From Qipengyuania soli (GTDB taxonomy: Bacteria; Pseudomonadota; Alphaproteobacteria; Sphingomonadales; Sphingomonadaceae): DNA of 64,000 bases. The notes under the pieces were generated by a model. It worked only from the letters and a program-made list of their open reading frames with translations. It made no database searches and was not told the DNA's origin. Positions 44,578-54,346 of this stretch are shown here, in pieces; within the stretch, counting starts at the first letter, position 1; each line of letters opens with the position of its first letter. The stretch covers positions 372,001-436,000 of the forward strand of contig NZ_CP064654.1 in assembly GCF_015529805.1 (NCBI RefSeq), given 5' to 3'. The position numbers and the translations under genes were made by a program.

Positions 44578-45956
44578 CCGTAGCGCGTTTGCAGCATGTG
44601 CCATGCGGCGCGCAGGCCATAGGCATCGCCGCCCTTGGGCCTGCCGGGCTTGGCTACCGGACGCCACGCAAAGGTGTCGAAGTGCGCCCAGTCGATGCCT
44701 TCGCCGACGAACTTGTCGAGGAACAGGCCCGCCACGCTTGCCCCGGCAAAGCCGTTGGTGTGCGAATTGTTGAGGTCGGCGATGTCGGAGGACAGCCATT
44801 CCCGATAGGCTTCGGGCAGGGGCAGGCGCCACGGCTGGTCGTCGCTCGCCTTGCCCGCCGCGATGAGTTCCTCGGCAGTTTCGTCGCGCCGCGTCATCAG
44901 CGCCGGATAATCGGGACCAAGTGCCACGCGCGCCGCGCCGGTCAGTGTGGCGAAGTCGATGATCAGTTCGGGCTTCTCCTCGCTCGCACGTTGCAGCGCG
45001 TCGCCGAGGATCAGGCGACCTTCGGCATCGGTATTGCCGATTTCGACAGTCAGTCCCTTGCGCGTCTTGAGCACGTCGCCAGGGCGGAAGGCATTGCCAC
45101 TGATCGCATTCTCGACCGCCGGGACGAGCAGGTGCAAGCGAACCTTCAGCTTTGCCCCCATGACGAGGCCTGCTAGCGCGATGGCGTGGGCAGCTCCACC
45201 CATGTCCTTTTTCATCAGCAGCATGCCGCTCGCAGGCTTGATGTCGAGACCGCCGGAATCGAATGCGACGCCCTTGCCGACGATGGCCAGAACCGGATCG
45301 ACCTCCTTGCCCCAGGTCAGGTGCATGATCCGCGGTGCATGGGTGCGGGCCGCGGCACGCCCGACTGCGTGGACCATGGGGTATTCGCGTTCGAGCGCAT
45401 CGCCCTTCGTCACGCTGAGCTTGGCCGAATGCGCCTTGGCGAGCTTCTCGCACTGCGCCTCGAGCGCCTCGGGCCCCATATCCTCGGCCGGCGTATTGAC
45501 GAGGTCGCGGACAAGGCTGACGGCCTTTGCCTCGGCAATCGCGGCATCGATCCTGCCAGCCTCCTTGGTCAGGAGGACGCGCGGTCCGACCGGACGCTCG
45601 GGCTTCTTGTAGCGGTCGAAAACGTATTGAGCCGTCTGCCAGCCGTGGAGGGCCGGACCGGGTTCGCCATCGACGCGGCGGTAGGTTCCCTCCGGCAGGA
45701 CTTCGGCCAGCTTGGCGAGGCACCAGCTTGACAGGCTCTCCGGGTTCGCCACGCCGCCCACGGCAAAGAACCCGTCGCCATCGGGCACGATGCCGACCTG
45801 GTAGCCACCGCCATCGAACTTTTGCGCCGCCAGGGCCGCGCGCTGGCCCGCCGATAGTTTCTTGACCCAATCGGCAAAGCCGTCGCGATTAACGAGGTGG
45901 ATGGCTGTCGCTTCCTGGCCCTTGTCGGGCTGGATTAGCGGCGTCTTGTCGGCCAT
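44574..45956 (-). CDS. Leucyl aminopeptidase family M17 protein
   Basis: Two-metal cytosolic aminopeptidase of 460 residues. The M17 metal and catalytic motifs are VGKGVAFDSGGLDIKP, KKDMGGAA, the signature NTDAEGRLI, and the C-terminal DWAHFD. The N-terminal domain (1-150) is of the smaller PepB-like size. It likely releases N-terminal residues during peptide turnover. Its stop overlaps the convergent dgkA by 4 bp. Confidence 0.92.
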   Translation of the reverse strand: MADKTPLIQPDKGQEATAIHLVNRDGFADWVKKLSAGQRAALAAQKFDGGGYQVGIVPDGDGFFAVGGVANPESLSSWCLAKLAEVLPEGTYRRVDGEPGPALHGWQTAQYVFDRYKKPERPVGPRVLLTKEAGRIDAAIAEAKAVSLVRDLVNTPAEDMGPEALEAQCEKLAKAHSAKLSVTKGDALEREYPMVHAVGRAAARTHAPRIMHLTWGKEVDPVLAIVGKGVAFDSGGLDIKPASGMLLMKKDMGGAAHAIALAGLVMGAKLKVRLHLLVPAVENAISGNAFRPGDVLKTRKGLTVEIGNTDAEGRLILGDALQRASEEKPELIIDFATLTGAARVALGPDYPALMTRRDETAEELIAAGKASDDQPWRLPLPEAYREWLSSDIADLNNSHTNGFAGASVAGLFLDKFVGEGIDWAHFDTFAWRPVAKPGRPKGGDAYGLRAAWHMLQTRYG

Positions 45957-46001
45957 ATCGGCGAAGTCCCTCTTTCAACGATTTCCATGGAGGAAACCGG
46001 C

Positions 46002-46814
46002 ATGCGAGCGTCCCTGTTCCTGATTTCGCTGGCTCTGTCGAGTGCCGCCTGCAGCGATGCTACCGAGTTTGCCGAAGACGCAGGGGTCAAGAAGGAGGCC
46101 GTATCGACTCCGGAGACAGCCCAGGCGAAGGCCGCCGCTGGCGGTGCGAATGCCATCTCCAAGGAAACGGAGCAGTATCAGTTCGCCTACGCCTGGCCTG
46201 AAGAAGCCGGGCGACACGACAAGCTGGCCGCATTTCTCCAGGAGGACGCCGATCACATGCAGGGAGAACTGGCCAAGGAAGCGGCAGAGGACTGGAAGGG
46301 TGCCGAAGGACAGGACTGGACCCCGCGCCAGCACAGTGCATCGCTGGAATGGAAAGTCGTCACCGACACGCCGCGCTTCCTGTCGCTTTCAGGCCATCTC
46401 GCCACCTACTCGGGCGGCGCGCACGGGATGTACGGCGTGGAATCGCTCGTGTGGGACAAGAAGGCGGACGACGGGATGGATGCCAAGGTCCTGTTCCAGT
46501 CACCAATCAGGCTCGAAACCGCTCTCGGGGCGGAGCTTTGCGCCAAGCTCAACAAGGAGCGCGAGAAGCGCAGGGGCATCAAGGTCGACCCGAACAGCGG
46601 TGACTCGTTCGACAATTGCCCGGGTCTCGACGAGGCGACGGTGCTGGTGGGCTCCTCGACCGGCAAGACGCTCGACCGGCTGACGATCTACTTCGGACCC
46701 TATGTCGCCGGTCCCTATGCGGAAGGCGATTTCGAGCTCGATTTCCCGGTGACCGCCGCGGTTCTGGATGCGGTGAAGCCCGAATATGCGAGCGGTTTCA
46801 GCATCAAGCGCTGA
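46002..46814 (+). CDS. RsiV/DUF3298-like lipoprotein
   Basis: A 270-residue predicted lipoprotein. The lipobox is SSAACSD (Cys near residue 17). An Ala/Gln/Glu-rich linker is followed by a domain resembling the DUF4163/DUF3298 (RsiV-like) fold. Landmarks are LSGHLATYSGGAHGMYG, ILFQSP-like KVLFQSPIR, and IYFGPYVAGPYAEGDFELDFP. Some DUF3298 proteins are lysozyme-binding anti-sigma factors; no sigma gene is adjacent, so that role is not claimed. ATG 46002 follows GGAGG 7-8 bases upstream; an earlier ATG at 45987 is part of that site. Confidence 0.85.
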   Translation: MRASLFLISLALSSAACSDATEFAEDAGVKKEAVSTPETAQAKAAAGGANAISKETEQYQFAYAWPEEAGRHDKLAAFLQEDADHMQGELAKEAAEDWKGAEGQDWTPRQHSASLEWKVVTDTPRFLSLSGHLATYSGGAHGMYGVESLVWDKKADDGMDAKVLFQSPIRLETALGAELCAKLNKEREKRRGIKVDPNSGDSFDNCPGLDEATVLVGSSTGKTLDRLTIYFGPYVAGPYAEGDFELDFPVTAAVLDAVKPEYASGFSIKR

Positions 46815-46854
46815 CGGCCTCGCAATTCGACGCTGCAATCGCTATGTGGCGCGC

Positions 46855-47682
46855 ATGACCGAATACCAGGTGATCGACAACGAAACGGCCGTCTACCGCG
46901 ACGGCACCATCAAGCTCCACGGGCCGGAAGGCTTCGACGGGATGCGCAAGGCCGGCCGCCTTGCCGCCGAAATCCTCGACGAGCTGACCACTTTCGTGCA
47001 GCCGGGGGTGACCACCGGCCAGATCGACGATCTGGTGCGGACGATGACGCTCGATGCGGGCGCGGTCCCGGCGACGATGGGCTATCGCGGCTATGCGCAC
47101 AGCTGCTGCACCTCGATCAACCATGTGATCTGTCACGGCATCCCCTCGGACAAGGCTCTGAAGGACGGCGACATCGTCAATATCGACGTGACCCCGCTGC
47201 TCGACGGCTGGCACGGCGATACCAGCCGGATGTATTTCGTCGGCGATGTATCGCTCAAGGCGCGCAAGCTGGTCGACGTGACCTACGAATGCCTCATGCT
47301 CGGTATCGAAGCGGCATCGAAGCCGGGTGCGCGGCTGGGCGACATTGGCGCCGTGATCGAAGCGCATGCCCGCCAGCATCGCTATGGCGTGGTGCAGGAG
47401 TTCTGCGGCCACGGCCTCGGTCGCCTGTTCCACGATGCCCCCGAAGTCATCCATGCCGCCCGCGCGGGAACGGGTCCGGAATTGAAGCCCGGCATGTTCT
47501 TCACCATCGAGCCGATGATCAATCTCGGTCGTCCGCATGCCAAGATCCTCGGCGACGGCTGGACCGCGGTGACGCGCGACAAGTCGCTTTCCGCCCAGTT
47601 CGAGCACTCGATCGGCATTACCGAGAACGGCGTCGAGATCTTCACCGAGAGCCCCAAGGGGCTGCACCAGCCGCCTTACTGA
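46855..47682 (+). CDS. map: Methionine aminopeptidase type I
   Basis: Removes the initiator methionine from nascent proteins. It has 275 residues. Metal ligands sit in DIVNIDVTPLLDGWHGDTSRM, the active-site His region GHGLGRLFHDAP, FTIEPMI and EHSIGITENG. The N-terminal KLHGPEGFDGMRKAGRLAAEIL is typical. ATG 46855 discards an unconserved extension. It overlaps the convergent J-domain gene by 7 bp. Confidence 0.97.
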   Translation: MTEYQVIDNETAVYRDGTIKLHGPEGFDGMRKAGRLAAEILDELTTFVQPGVTTGQIDDLVRTMTLDAGAVPATMGYRGYAHSCCTSINHVICHGIPSDKALKDGDIVNIDVTPLLDGWHGDTSRMYFVGDVSLKARKLVDVTYECLMLGIEAASKPGARLGDIGAVIEAHARQHRYGVVQEFCGHGLGRLFHDAPEVIHAARAGTGPELKPGMFFTIEPMINLGRPHAKILGDGWTAVTRDKSLSAQFEHSIGITENGVEIFTESPKGLHQPPY

Positions 47683-48287
47683 TCGGGTGCGGGTTCCCCG
47701 GGCGTCATCGTCCGGTCGTCCCACGACTGGTCGCTGATGAAGCGACCGCGCTCCGCCTCGCGGCTCATGGCGATGACGTGGTCCACGCCTTCGATGGTAA
47801 TTTCGAAAGTCCCGTGCTCGGTTGCGCGGATGAGGCCCTTCGACTTCAGATACCAGGCGTGGAAGTCGAACGTGTCGTCCGAACAGTCGATCAGCTCCTG
47901 GATATAGAAGCCGATCACGCCCGGATCGCGCGGCTTCTCGCGCCGCCGCTTGTAGAGGAACTGCAGGATCTTCTCGTGCGCGGAAGCGTCTTCGGAGGCC
48001 GTCCGCTCGTCGATGCGCAGGTCGCCTTCCTCGACCTCCTCGAACACCGCATCCTTGTGGTGTGTGCGGTATTCGCGGTCGTATTCGGCGCGGGAGTCCG
48101 GATCGCGTAGTACGCGATAGGCCTCGATGATCTCCTGGAACTTGTCCACGTCCGCAGTCTGCGTGTGGTCCGGGTGATACATCTGCGCGAAGTAGCGATA
48201 GGCCTTTTCGAGCATCTTCGCATCGCAGGTCGGCGACACCTGCAGCAGCGCATAGAAATCGGTAAAGCTGTGACTTTCGTCGTTCAT
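47676..48287 (-). CDS. J-domain protein with unknown C-terminal domain
   Basis: A 203-residue DnaJ-domain protein. Residues 8-75 form the J domain, with the HPD motif (QMYHPDHT) that stimulates DnaK ATPase, and ending RDPDSRAEYDREY. The rest lacks Gly/Phe and zinc regions. It contains HEKILQFLYKRRREKPRDPGVIGFYIQELIDCS and FEITIEGVDHVI, resembling a winged-helix-like client or adaptor domain. It is probably a specialised co-chaperone. ATG 48287 is preferred to ATG 48326 since the J domain begins right after it. Confidence 0.88.
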   Translation of the reverse strand: MNDESHSFTDFYALLQVSPTCDAKMLEKAYRYFAQMYHPDHTQTADVDKFQEIIEAYRVLRDPDSRAEYDREYRTHHKDAVFEEVEEGDLRIDERTASEDASAHEKILQFLYKRRREKPRDPGVIGFYIQELIDCSDDTFDFHAWYLKSKGLIRATEHGTFEITIEGVDHVIAMSREAERGRFISDQSWDDRTMTPGEPAPDQ

Positions 48288-48429
48288 CAAGGCCTCGCCG
48301 TGTGACCGGCTGGACGACCGGTTCATGCTTCCACTTTCGGTTGCGACGCCATCGGGCGAGAGTACCTTTGCCTTGTTATTGGCCTTTGTTTTCGTGGCAA
48401 CGCGGCAATTGTCAAAGGAAATGGCGGAA
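48288..48429 (-). promoter_or_regulatory. Leader between ccmB and J-domain gene
   Basis: A short, comparatively AT-rich 142-bp gap. On the minus strand a perfect TTGACA (48415-48410) is a candidate -35, but no good -10 follows at normal spacing. Promoter assignment is weak. Confidence 0.25.
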
Positions 48430-49092
48430 TTAGCTCTCCCGTGCCGACCTGATCGCTGCCCCCGCTGCAAAAGGAGCAAGAGCGCACAGGCCGAGGCTGA
48501 TTGCTGCAGTAAGGATGATGGCACTGTCGTCAGGACGCGCCAGCGCTCCTGCACCAAAGATCAGGATCGGCACGGCAAGCGGGATGACCATCAGTCCTGC
48601 CAACGCGGCACCGCCGCGAAGTGTGGCGGTGAGCGCAGCGACGGCAAGGCCCACTGCTGCAAGTCCGGGCGTGCCTGCCAGCAGGCCCCACAAGACCGTG
48701 CGCGTGGTCTCTCCCGAAAGGCCCAGCAGGGCGGCTGCGGGCAGGGTTGCCAACAGCAGCAGGGGCGCAAAGGCGAGCCAGTGGGCGAGGAGCCGGACGA
48801 ACATCGCCAGCTCTTCCGAAACGCCGCGCAGGTGCAACTGGTCGAACACTCCGGCTTCGAGGTCGCTCGCGACCAGCTGCTCGAGAGGGAGGATCGCCGC
48901 AAGCAGTGCCGCGACCCAGATCACGCCGCCGCCGGTGCGGGCAAGCATCTGCGGTTCGGGACCGACGGCGAAGGGGTAGAGCATGGCGACGGCGAGGAAG
49001 AACAGCAAAGGCAGGATGCTCCCGCCACCCGAACCCCCGGGCAGGAGGTTGCGCAAGTCGCGCTGAACGAGGGCAACGAAAGTGCGCGTCAT
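48430..49092 (-). CDS. ccmB: Heme exporter membrane protein CcmB
   Basis: Six-helix membrane partner of CcmA in cytochrome c maturation, 220 residues. Seen: TRTFVALVQRDLRNLL at the N-terminus, FFLAVAMLYPFAVGPE, the conserved LPLEQLVASDLEAGVFDQL, and LLAGTPGLAAVGLAVAALT. ATG 49092 overlaps the ccmA stop by 4 bp, which indicates coupling. It is predicted to help release the holo-CcmE complex rather than transport heme; that is family knowledge. Confidence 0.95.
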   Translation of the reverse strand: MTRTFVALVQRDLRNLLPGGSGGGSILPLLFFLAVAMLYPFAVGPEPQMLARTGGGVIWVAALLAAILPLEQLVASDLEAGVFDQLHLRGVSEELAMFVRLLAHWLAFAPLLLLATLPAAALLGLSGETTRTVLWGLLAGTPGLAAVGLAVAALTATLRGGAALAGLMVIPLAVPILIFGAGALARPDDSAIILTAAISLGLCALAPFAAGAAIRSARES

Positions 49093-49661
49093 ACGGAATA
49101 TTCCGAAAGGTCGAGGACACGCATTCCGTCGAGAGGGAAGGGCTGGTGCGATGCCAGGACGCAGATCCCGTCGGCGCGGCAATGGCCTTCTACCATGGCA
49201 CCGACCATCGACACGCCTCTCTCGTCGAGACCGTTGAGCGGTTCGTCCAGCAGCCAGATGTCGGCACCTTGCGCGCTCAGCCGGGCGAGCGCGGCGCGTT
49301 TGCGTTGGCCGGTCGAGAGATAGCGAACCGGAACGTCGAGCAATTCCTCTAGGTAGGAAGGGACGTTGGTGGGCGGGGTTGCATCGAGCGCACGCCAGAA
49401 GCCCAGCGACTTGCCGAGCGGCAGCATGGTGTCGAGGGCGGAGCGCTCGTCGAGCAGCCCGACCTGGCCTTCGCGCTGGACCGTGCCCGCGAAAGGGCGG
49501 AGCAGGCCTGCAAGGATGCGCAGCAGGCTCGACTTGCCGATCCCGTTCGCGCCGGTGACGTGGACGACCTCGCGCGGCCGCAACTCCAGCGAGACGCCTC
49601 GGAACAGCAAGCGCTCGCCGCGGCGGCAGGCGAGATCGGTCGCGGATAGGCGGGGTGTCAT
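49089..49661 (-). CDS. ccmA: Heme exporter ATPase CcmA
   Basis: ABC ATPase of cytochrome c maturation, 190 residues, short as is usual for CcmA. Walker A is GANGIGKSS, the signature LSTGQRKRAALARL, and Walker B LLDEPLNGLD, with the switch His in LASHQPF. No ccmC or other ccm gene follows in this window. Divergent from an amino acid permease across 125 bp. Confidence 0.96.
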   Translation of the reverse strand: MTPRLSATDLACRRGERLLFRGVSLELRPREVVHVTGANGIGKSSLLRILAGLLRPFAGTVQREGQVGLLDERSALDTMLPLGKSLGFWRALDATPPTNVPSYLEELLDVPVRYLSTGQRKRAALARLSAQGADIWLLDEPLNGLDERGVSMVGAMVEGHCRADGICVLASHQPFPLDGMRVLDLSEYSV

Positions 49662-49786
49662 GGGTAACAGGCTCTAGGGGCTCGTTCGCCGGTGGCCAAG
49701 TATCCGCTTGGGCTTGTCAACCGGGACAAGCGGACCGACAAGGCCGGCATGGCCAGGTTCGGCCGCTTGGGGGAAGGGGAACGGGA

Positions 49787-51109
49787 ATGTCCGACAAGGG
49801 TCACCTCTTGCGCGTGTTGGGGGTGGTCTTCGGACTCGCCGCCGTGGTCGGCAGCGTTGTCGGCCAAGGCATCTTGCGAGCGCCCGGCATCGCCGCACAG
49901 GCAAGCGAAAGCGGGACCGTCCTGATCGGGCTCTGGTTCCTGGGTGGAGCACTCTCTCTTCTCGCCGCACTACCTTATGCAGAACTGGGCGCCGCGCTGC
50001 CGAGTGCCGGCGGGATCGTCACCTTTACCGAGCGCGCTTTCGGCAAGGGGGCAAGCGTGCTGGCATCCTATTCCATGTTGCTCATGCTCATTTCCGCGCT
50101 CGCAAATGTGGCCTTCGTGGCGGGCGAACTGCTGGTCCGGCTGGGCGTCGGCGGAGGTGAGATCGGACCGGGAGCGATCGCGACGGCAACGCTTGCGGTG
50201 TTCTTCGCCATCAATGCCATGGGCACGCGCATCAGCGGTGGGGCACAGATCGCGTTTTCCGCCTTCAAGGGCGCGGTGCTGGCGATCTTCGTGGTCATCC
50301 TCTTTGCGCAGCCCGGTGCACCTCCCGTTCCGGGCGAAGCGAGTATCGCGCCACAGGGCCTGCTCGGCTACGCGACCGCCATGCTGGTCATCATCGGCGC
50401 CTACAACGGCTGGGGCGACGTCGTCTTTTATGGCGAGGAGATCGAGGATCCGGCGCGCGCCCTGCCGCGGGCGCTGTTCGGCGGGATCATTGCCATCACG
50501 GTGCTCTACACCGCCGTGAACATGGCGATACTCCATGTCCTCACCCCGCAGCAGATGGCAGCTTCCGACTTCGCTGCAGGAGACGCCGCCGCCGGGATTT
50601 TCGGGCAAGCGGGCGACACTGTCTTCACGATCTTCGGCGTGGTTTCGATCGCGGCCATCTGCAGCCTCATGACCATGACCGTCAGCCGCATCGCCTATGC
50701 CTCGGCGCGTGTGGGACTGCTCCCTCCTGCCTTGGAACGCGTCGCCGCGAACGGCACGCCGATCAATGCGATGATCTTGGTGGTGCTGGGCGCAGCCGCA
50801 TTCCTCTGGTCGGGCAGTTACCTGACGCTGGCGTCGACCAGCACGGCCTTGTCACAGGTCATGATCCTGCTTTTCGCCTTGTGCTCATGGCAGCTGTATC
50901 GTCGTGAACCCGACCTGCCGCGCCCGTTCCGCGTGCCTTTCTTCAGGCCCGTGATGGCGCTTGTGATCCTGTTCGACGCCGCCCTGCTGGTCGTCTTCAT
51001 ATGGCAGGATCCGGCCAATTCGCTGCTCGGATTTGCTCTGGTCGCGGCGCTCGCCGCTGGCTACTGGCTCGTCCGTCGAATGGCCGGCAGCAAGCCGATT
51101 CAGGAATAG
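49787..51109 (+). CDS. APC-family amino acid permease
   Basis: Twelve-helix transporter of 440 residues in the amino acid/polyamine/organocation superfamily. Helix 1 unwinding motif is [13 protein letters not shown], with [16 protein letters not shown], the acidic pair [15 protein letters not shown], and [17 protein letters not shown] 49787 follows GGGGAAGGGGAACGGG; an in-frame 44-residue extension is unconserved. Substrate specificity is unknown. The pterin dehydratase gene follows after 2 bp. Confidence 0.9.
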   Translation: MSDKGHLLRVLGVVFGLAAVVGSVVGQGILRAPGIAAQASESGTVLIGLWFLGGALSLLAALPYAELGAALPSAGGIVTFTERAFGKGASVLASYSMLLMLISALANVAFVAGELLVRLGVGGGEIGPGAIATATLAVFFAINAMGTRISGGAQIAFSAFKGAVLAIFVVILFAQPGAPPVPGEASIAPQGLLGYATAMLVIIGAYNGWGDVVFYGEEIEDPARALPRALFGGIIAITVLYTAVNMAILHVLTPQQMAASDFAAGDAAAGIFGQAGDTVFTIFGVVSIAAICSLMTMTVSRIAYASARVGLLPPALERVAANGTPINAMILVVLGAAAFLWSGSYLTLASTSTALSQVMILLFALCSWQLYRREPDLPRPFRVPFFRPVMALVILFDAALLVVFIWQDPANSLLGFALVAALAAGYWLVRRMAGSKPIQE

Positions 51110-51111
51110 CA

Positions 51112-51405
51112 ATGACCGTCGAACAACTGACCGAAGAAGAACGCGCCACCTGGCTCAGCGCACTGCCGCAATGGTCGCTGTCCCGCGCTGGCGCTGCAAT
51201 CGAACGCAAGTTCGAGTTCGCCGACTTCTCCGAAGCGTTCGCCTTCATGACCCGCGTGGCGATGATCGCCGAAACGCGCGACCATCACCCCGAGTGGTTC
51301 AACGTCTACAACCGGGTCGAGATCACGCTGACCACGCACGACGCGGGCGGATTGTCGCTCCGCGACGTAAAGATGGCGCGCAAGATCGACGCGCTGGTGG
51401 CCTAG
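51112..51405 (+). CDS. 4a-hydroxytetrahydrobiopterin dehydratase
   Basis: Pterin-4a-carbinolamine dehydratase, 97 residues. It regenerates reduced pterin after aromatic amino acid hydroxylation. The family motif is [25 protein letters not shown], with the catalytic His pair. It starts 2 bp after the permease stop and is coupled to it, and is convergent with an SDR gene (4-bp overlap). No phenylalanine hydroxylase gene is near. Confidence 0.95.
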   Translation: MTVEQLTEEERATWLSALPQWSLSRAGAAIERKFEFADFSEAFAFMTRVAMIAETRDHHPEWFNVYNRVEITLTTHDAGGLSLRDVKMARKIDALVA

Positions 51406-52208
51406 CGGCCCAACGGGCTGACGCCGGCGCGCATCTGCTTGCGGACGCGGCCCGGCATCCAGCGCAGCGCAAAGCCGAGCTGGCGGGTCGATTTGCCGAT
51501 GAGGTGGTGGAGCCGGTCGGAATGCACCGCATCCCATGCGGCCTGCGCCACATCGGCAACCGGCAGGACTTCGGATTTCTGTTCGACCACGGTCTGCCGG
51601 ATCAGCTCGTTCGACCCGCGGTTGGGGGCCTTGTCGAGCAGCGGCGTGTCGACGAAAATCGGGCAGAGGTCGGTGACCTTGATCCCTTCCTCGGCCCATT
51701 CGGCATCGAGGCTTTCGGTTATGCTGCGCACGCCTGCCTTCGACGCGCAATAAACGCTCACGCCGCCGACGCCGTGGACACCCGCCGCGCTCGCAATGTT
51801 GAGCAGGCATGACCCCGGCGCGGTTTTAGCAAGGTAGGGATGCGCCGCCTGCGCGCCGAAGAGAACTCCCTTCAGATTGATGTCGAGGCAGTTCTCGATA
51901 TCCTCGATCGACATGTCGGCCAGGGGGCCGCCAACCGGAATGCCGGCGTTGTTGACGACAACGTCGATGCGGCCGCCCGCGGCCGTCGCAAAGCCGTCGA
52001 GCGCCTCGTCCCATTGCCCGCGGTCGCGCACGTCGAGCCTGTGCATGAAGGTGAAGCCGTTGCCGATCAGCGAGAGCGTCTCGCGCATGCCCGCCTCGTC
52101 GATATCGCCGACGCCGACGAACCAGCCTTCGGACGCAAACTTGCGGGCGATGGCGCGGCCGATGCCCGAACCGCCGCCGGTGATGAAGATTGCCTTGCGC
52201 GTGCTCAT
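51402..52208 (-). CDS. SDR family oxidoreductase
   Basis: Short-chain dehydrogenase of 268 residues. Seen: the coenzyme motif [21 protein letters not shown] after strand 2 (acidic, suggesting NAD preference), VVNNAGIP, catalytic Ser in [11 protein letters not shown] and Tyr-Lys in VYCASKAGV. The last 50 residues ([20 protein letters not shown]) are typical of a sphingomonad SDR group. The substrate is unknown. Convergent with the pterin dehydratase. Confidence 0.93.
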   Translation of the reverse strand: MSTRKAIFITGGGSGIGRAIARKFASEGWFVGVGDIDEAGMRETLSLIGNGFTFMHRLDVRDRGQWDEALDGFATAAGGRIDVVVNNAGIPVGGPLADMSIEDIENCLDINLKGVLFGAQAAHPYLAKTAPGSCLLNIASAAGVHGVGGVSVYCASKAGVRSITESLDAEWAEEGIKVTDLCPIFVDTPLLDKAPNRGSNELIRQTVVEQKSEVLPVADVAQAAWDAVHSDRLHHLIGKSTRQLGFALRWMPGRVRKQMRAGVSPLGR

Positions 52209-52234
52209 GTCTCTCTCCCTACCCCTGCGCCGCT

Positions 52235-52852
52235 TCAGAGCGCGGCGTTGTTATATGTGTGCCAGGTGAAGATGGCCATGGCCCCGCGGTAGGGCCGCCA
52301 TTTGTCGCCCAGCGCGCGGGTTTCCTTCTCGCTCGGCCTGGCCGGCAGTTCGAGCAACCGGCCCACCGCCTCTTGCACGGCGAGGTCGCCGGCGGGCCAG
52401 ATATCCTGCCGCCCCTCGGCGAAGAGCAGGTAGATTTCCGCCGACCAGCGTCCGATCCCCTTGATGCGGGTGAGCTCGGCGATGGCTTCCTCGTCATCCT
52501 CGGGCAGGCTGTCGAATGCGAGCTCGCCGCTGGCGACCAGTTCGCACAGGGACCGGGCATAGCCCTGCTTCTGGCGCGACAGGCCGCAGGCACGCAACGT
52601 GTCGAAGTCGCGCGCGAGCAATTCGTGGGCGTGCATGTCCTCGCCCAGTTCGGCCTCGAGCTTGTTCCACACCGATGCTGCGGCAGCGACACTGACCTGC
52701 TGGCCGACGATGGTGCGCAACAGGGTCTTGTAGCCGGTCGGGCGGATGCGCTCCTCGGGATAACCGCAGCGCTCGATGGCGGCGGCGACGACCTTGTCGT
52801 TCGCGGCGACGGCGTCGAGATGGTCGCGCAATTGCGTGTTTGTCAGTCCCAT
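52235..52852 (-). CDS. DNA-3-methyladenine glycosylase (AlkA-like)
   Basis: HhH-GPD DNA glycosylase of 205 residues for base-excision repair of alkylated purines. The helix-hairpin-helix is LTRIKGIGRWSAEIYLL, with the GPD catalytic Asp156 in PAGDLAVQ. VGQQVSVAAAASVW is the typical N-terminal core. There is no 4Fe-4S cluster motif and no extra AlkA N-terminal domain, so it belongs to the short family. ATG 52852 is preferred over an in-frame extension. Divergent from ferredoxin. Confidence 0.93.
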   Translation of the reverse strand: MGLTNTQLRDHLDAVAANDKVVAAAIERCGYPEERIRPTGYKTLLRTIVGQQVSVAAAASVWNKLEAELGEDMHAHELLARDFDTLRACGLSRQKQGYARSLCELVASGELAFDSLPEDDEEAIAELTRIKGIGRWSAEIYLLFAEGRQDIWPAGDLAVQEAVGRLLELPARPSEKETRALGDKWRPYRGAMAIFTWHTYNNAAL

Positions 52853-52942
52853 GCCGCTCGCGCTTGCCTTCCCGCCCGTGATTGAATAGCAGCCGCTCGC
52901 ATAGGGTCGGCCAGTGGCCCTTTGCAACCGAGGAAAGATGCA

Positions 52943-53260
52943 ATGCCCAAACTGATCGTCACCACCCGCGAAGGCGAGACTTCGGAAATCGACGTCGCCG
53001 ACGGCCTGACCGTGATGGAAGCGATCCGCGACAACGGCTTCGACGAGCTGCTGGCGCTATGCGGTGGCTGCTGTTCCTGTGCGACCTGTCACGTACACGT
53101 CGATCCCGAGTTCAAGGACAAGCTCCCGACGATGAGCGAGGACGAGGACGACCTGCTCGAATCCACCGACCACCGGACCGAGAATTCGCGCCTGTCGTGC
53201 CAGATCCCGTTCACCGCCGATCTCGACGGCATGAAGGTTACTATCGCGCCTGAAGATTGA
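52943..53260 (+). CDS. 2Fe-2S ferredoxin (adrenodoxin type)
   Basis: A 105-residue electron carrier. Cluster ligands are Cys40, Cys46, Cys49 and Cys86 (C-x5-C-x2-C-x36-C), as in adrenodoxin/putidaredoxin and Fdx of cytochrome P450 systems. An extra Cys pair (43, 44) sits inside the loop. GAGGAAAG upstream supports ATG 52943. The likely partners (P450 or Fe-S assembly) are not in the window. Confidence 0.95.
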   Translation: MPKLIVTTREGETSEIDVADGLTVMEAIRDNGFDELLALCGGCCSCATCHVHVDPEFKDKLPTMSEDEDDLLESTDHRTENSRLSCQIPFTADLDGMKVTIAPED

Positions 53261-53302
53261 TGTTGTTTGCCGGTTAAGGTTGGCACGCCTAACTGGCACG
53301 GC

Positions 53303-54319
53303 ATGATTGCAAGCAAAGTGACCGGGCAGACGCTCGACCTCATCGGCAATACGCCGCTCGTCCGCCTTGCCGGACCCAGCGCGGAAGCCGGATGCGACAT
53401 CTACGGCAAGTGCGAATTCGCCAACCCCGGGGCCTCCGTCAAGGATCGCGCCGCGCTCTACATCATCCGTGATGCAGAGGCGCGCGGCGAGCTGAAGCCG
53501 GGCGGCACGGTGGTCGAAGGGACCGCAGGCAACACCGGCATCGGCATAGCGCTGGTCGCCAACGCGCTGGGCTATCGCACGATCATCGTCATGCCGGACA
53601 ACCAGAGCCGGGAGAAGATGGCGACCCTGCGCGCGCTGGGTGCCGAACTGGTCACTGTCCCGCCGACGAAATACGCCGACTGCAACCACTTCCAGCACGT
53701 CTCGCGCCGCATGGCGGGGGAGATTGAGGGGGCGATCTGGGCCGGGCAGTTCGACAACACCGCCAATCGCAAGGCCCATATCGAAGGCACGGCGAAGGAA
53801 ATTTGGGAGCAGATGGGTGGTCGGATCGACGGTTTCACCTGCGCGGCGGGTACCGGCGGCACGATTGCCGGCGTCGGCATGGGCCTCAAGGAATTCGACG
53901 AGAACGTCGTCATCGCGCTTACCGACCCGCACGGCGCGGCGCTTTACAATTACTACGCCAATGGCGAGCTGAAGGCCGAAGGCTCCTCGGTTGCCGAGGG
54001 CATCGGGCAGGGCCGCATCACCGGCAATCTCGAAGGTGCGCCGATCGACACGCAGTTCCGCATCTCGGACGAGGAAGGCCTCAACTGGGTCGCCCGCCTG
54101 CTGCGCGAGGAAGGCCTGTGCCTCGGCCTGTCGAGCGGGATAAATGTCGCCGGTGCCATTGCGCTGGGTAGGCAGCTGGTCGCCGAGGGGCGCGAGAATC
54201 CGCAGGTCGCGACTATCCTCTGCGACACCGGGTTCCGCTACCTGTCTACCCTCTACAATGCCGAGTGGCTGCAGTCGAAAGGCCTGCCCGTCTTCGACTG
54301 GTTGCAGCCGCAAGATTGA
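53303..54319 (+). CDS. cysK: Cysteine synthase A
   Basis: PLP enzyme forming cysteine from O-acetylserine and sulfide, 338 residues, slightly longer than typical CysK. The PLP lysine is Lys47 (NPGASVKDRAA). EGTAGNTGIG binds substrate and GTGGTIAGVG binds the PLP phosphate. SSGIN lies near the C-terminus. ATG 53303 removes an unconserved N-terminus. It lies 42 bp after the ferredoxin gene. Confidence 0.94.
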   Translation: MIASKVTGQTLDLIGNTPLVRLAGPSAEAGCDIYGKCEFANPGASVKDRAALYIIRDAEARGELKPGGTVVEGTAGNTGIGIALVANALGYRTIIVMPDNQSREKMATLRALGAELVTVPPTKYADCNHFQHVSRRMAGEIEGAIWAGQFDNTANRKAHIEGTAKEIWEQMGGRIDGFTCAAGTGGTIAGVGMGLKEFDENVVIALTDPHGAALYNYYANGELKAEGSSVAEGIGQGRITGNLEGAPIDTQFRISDEEGLNWVARLLREEGLCLGLSSGINVAGAIALGRQLVAEGRENPQVATILCDTGFRYLSTLYNAEWLQSKGLPVFDWLQPQD

Positions 54320-54346
54320 CCTTTCGGGCTGCAGGAGCCTAATCTC

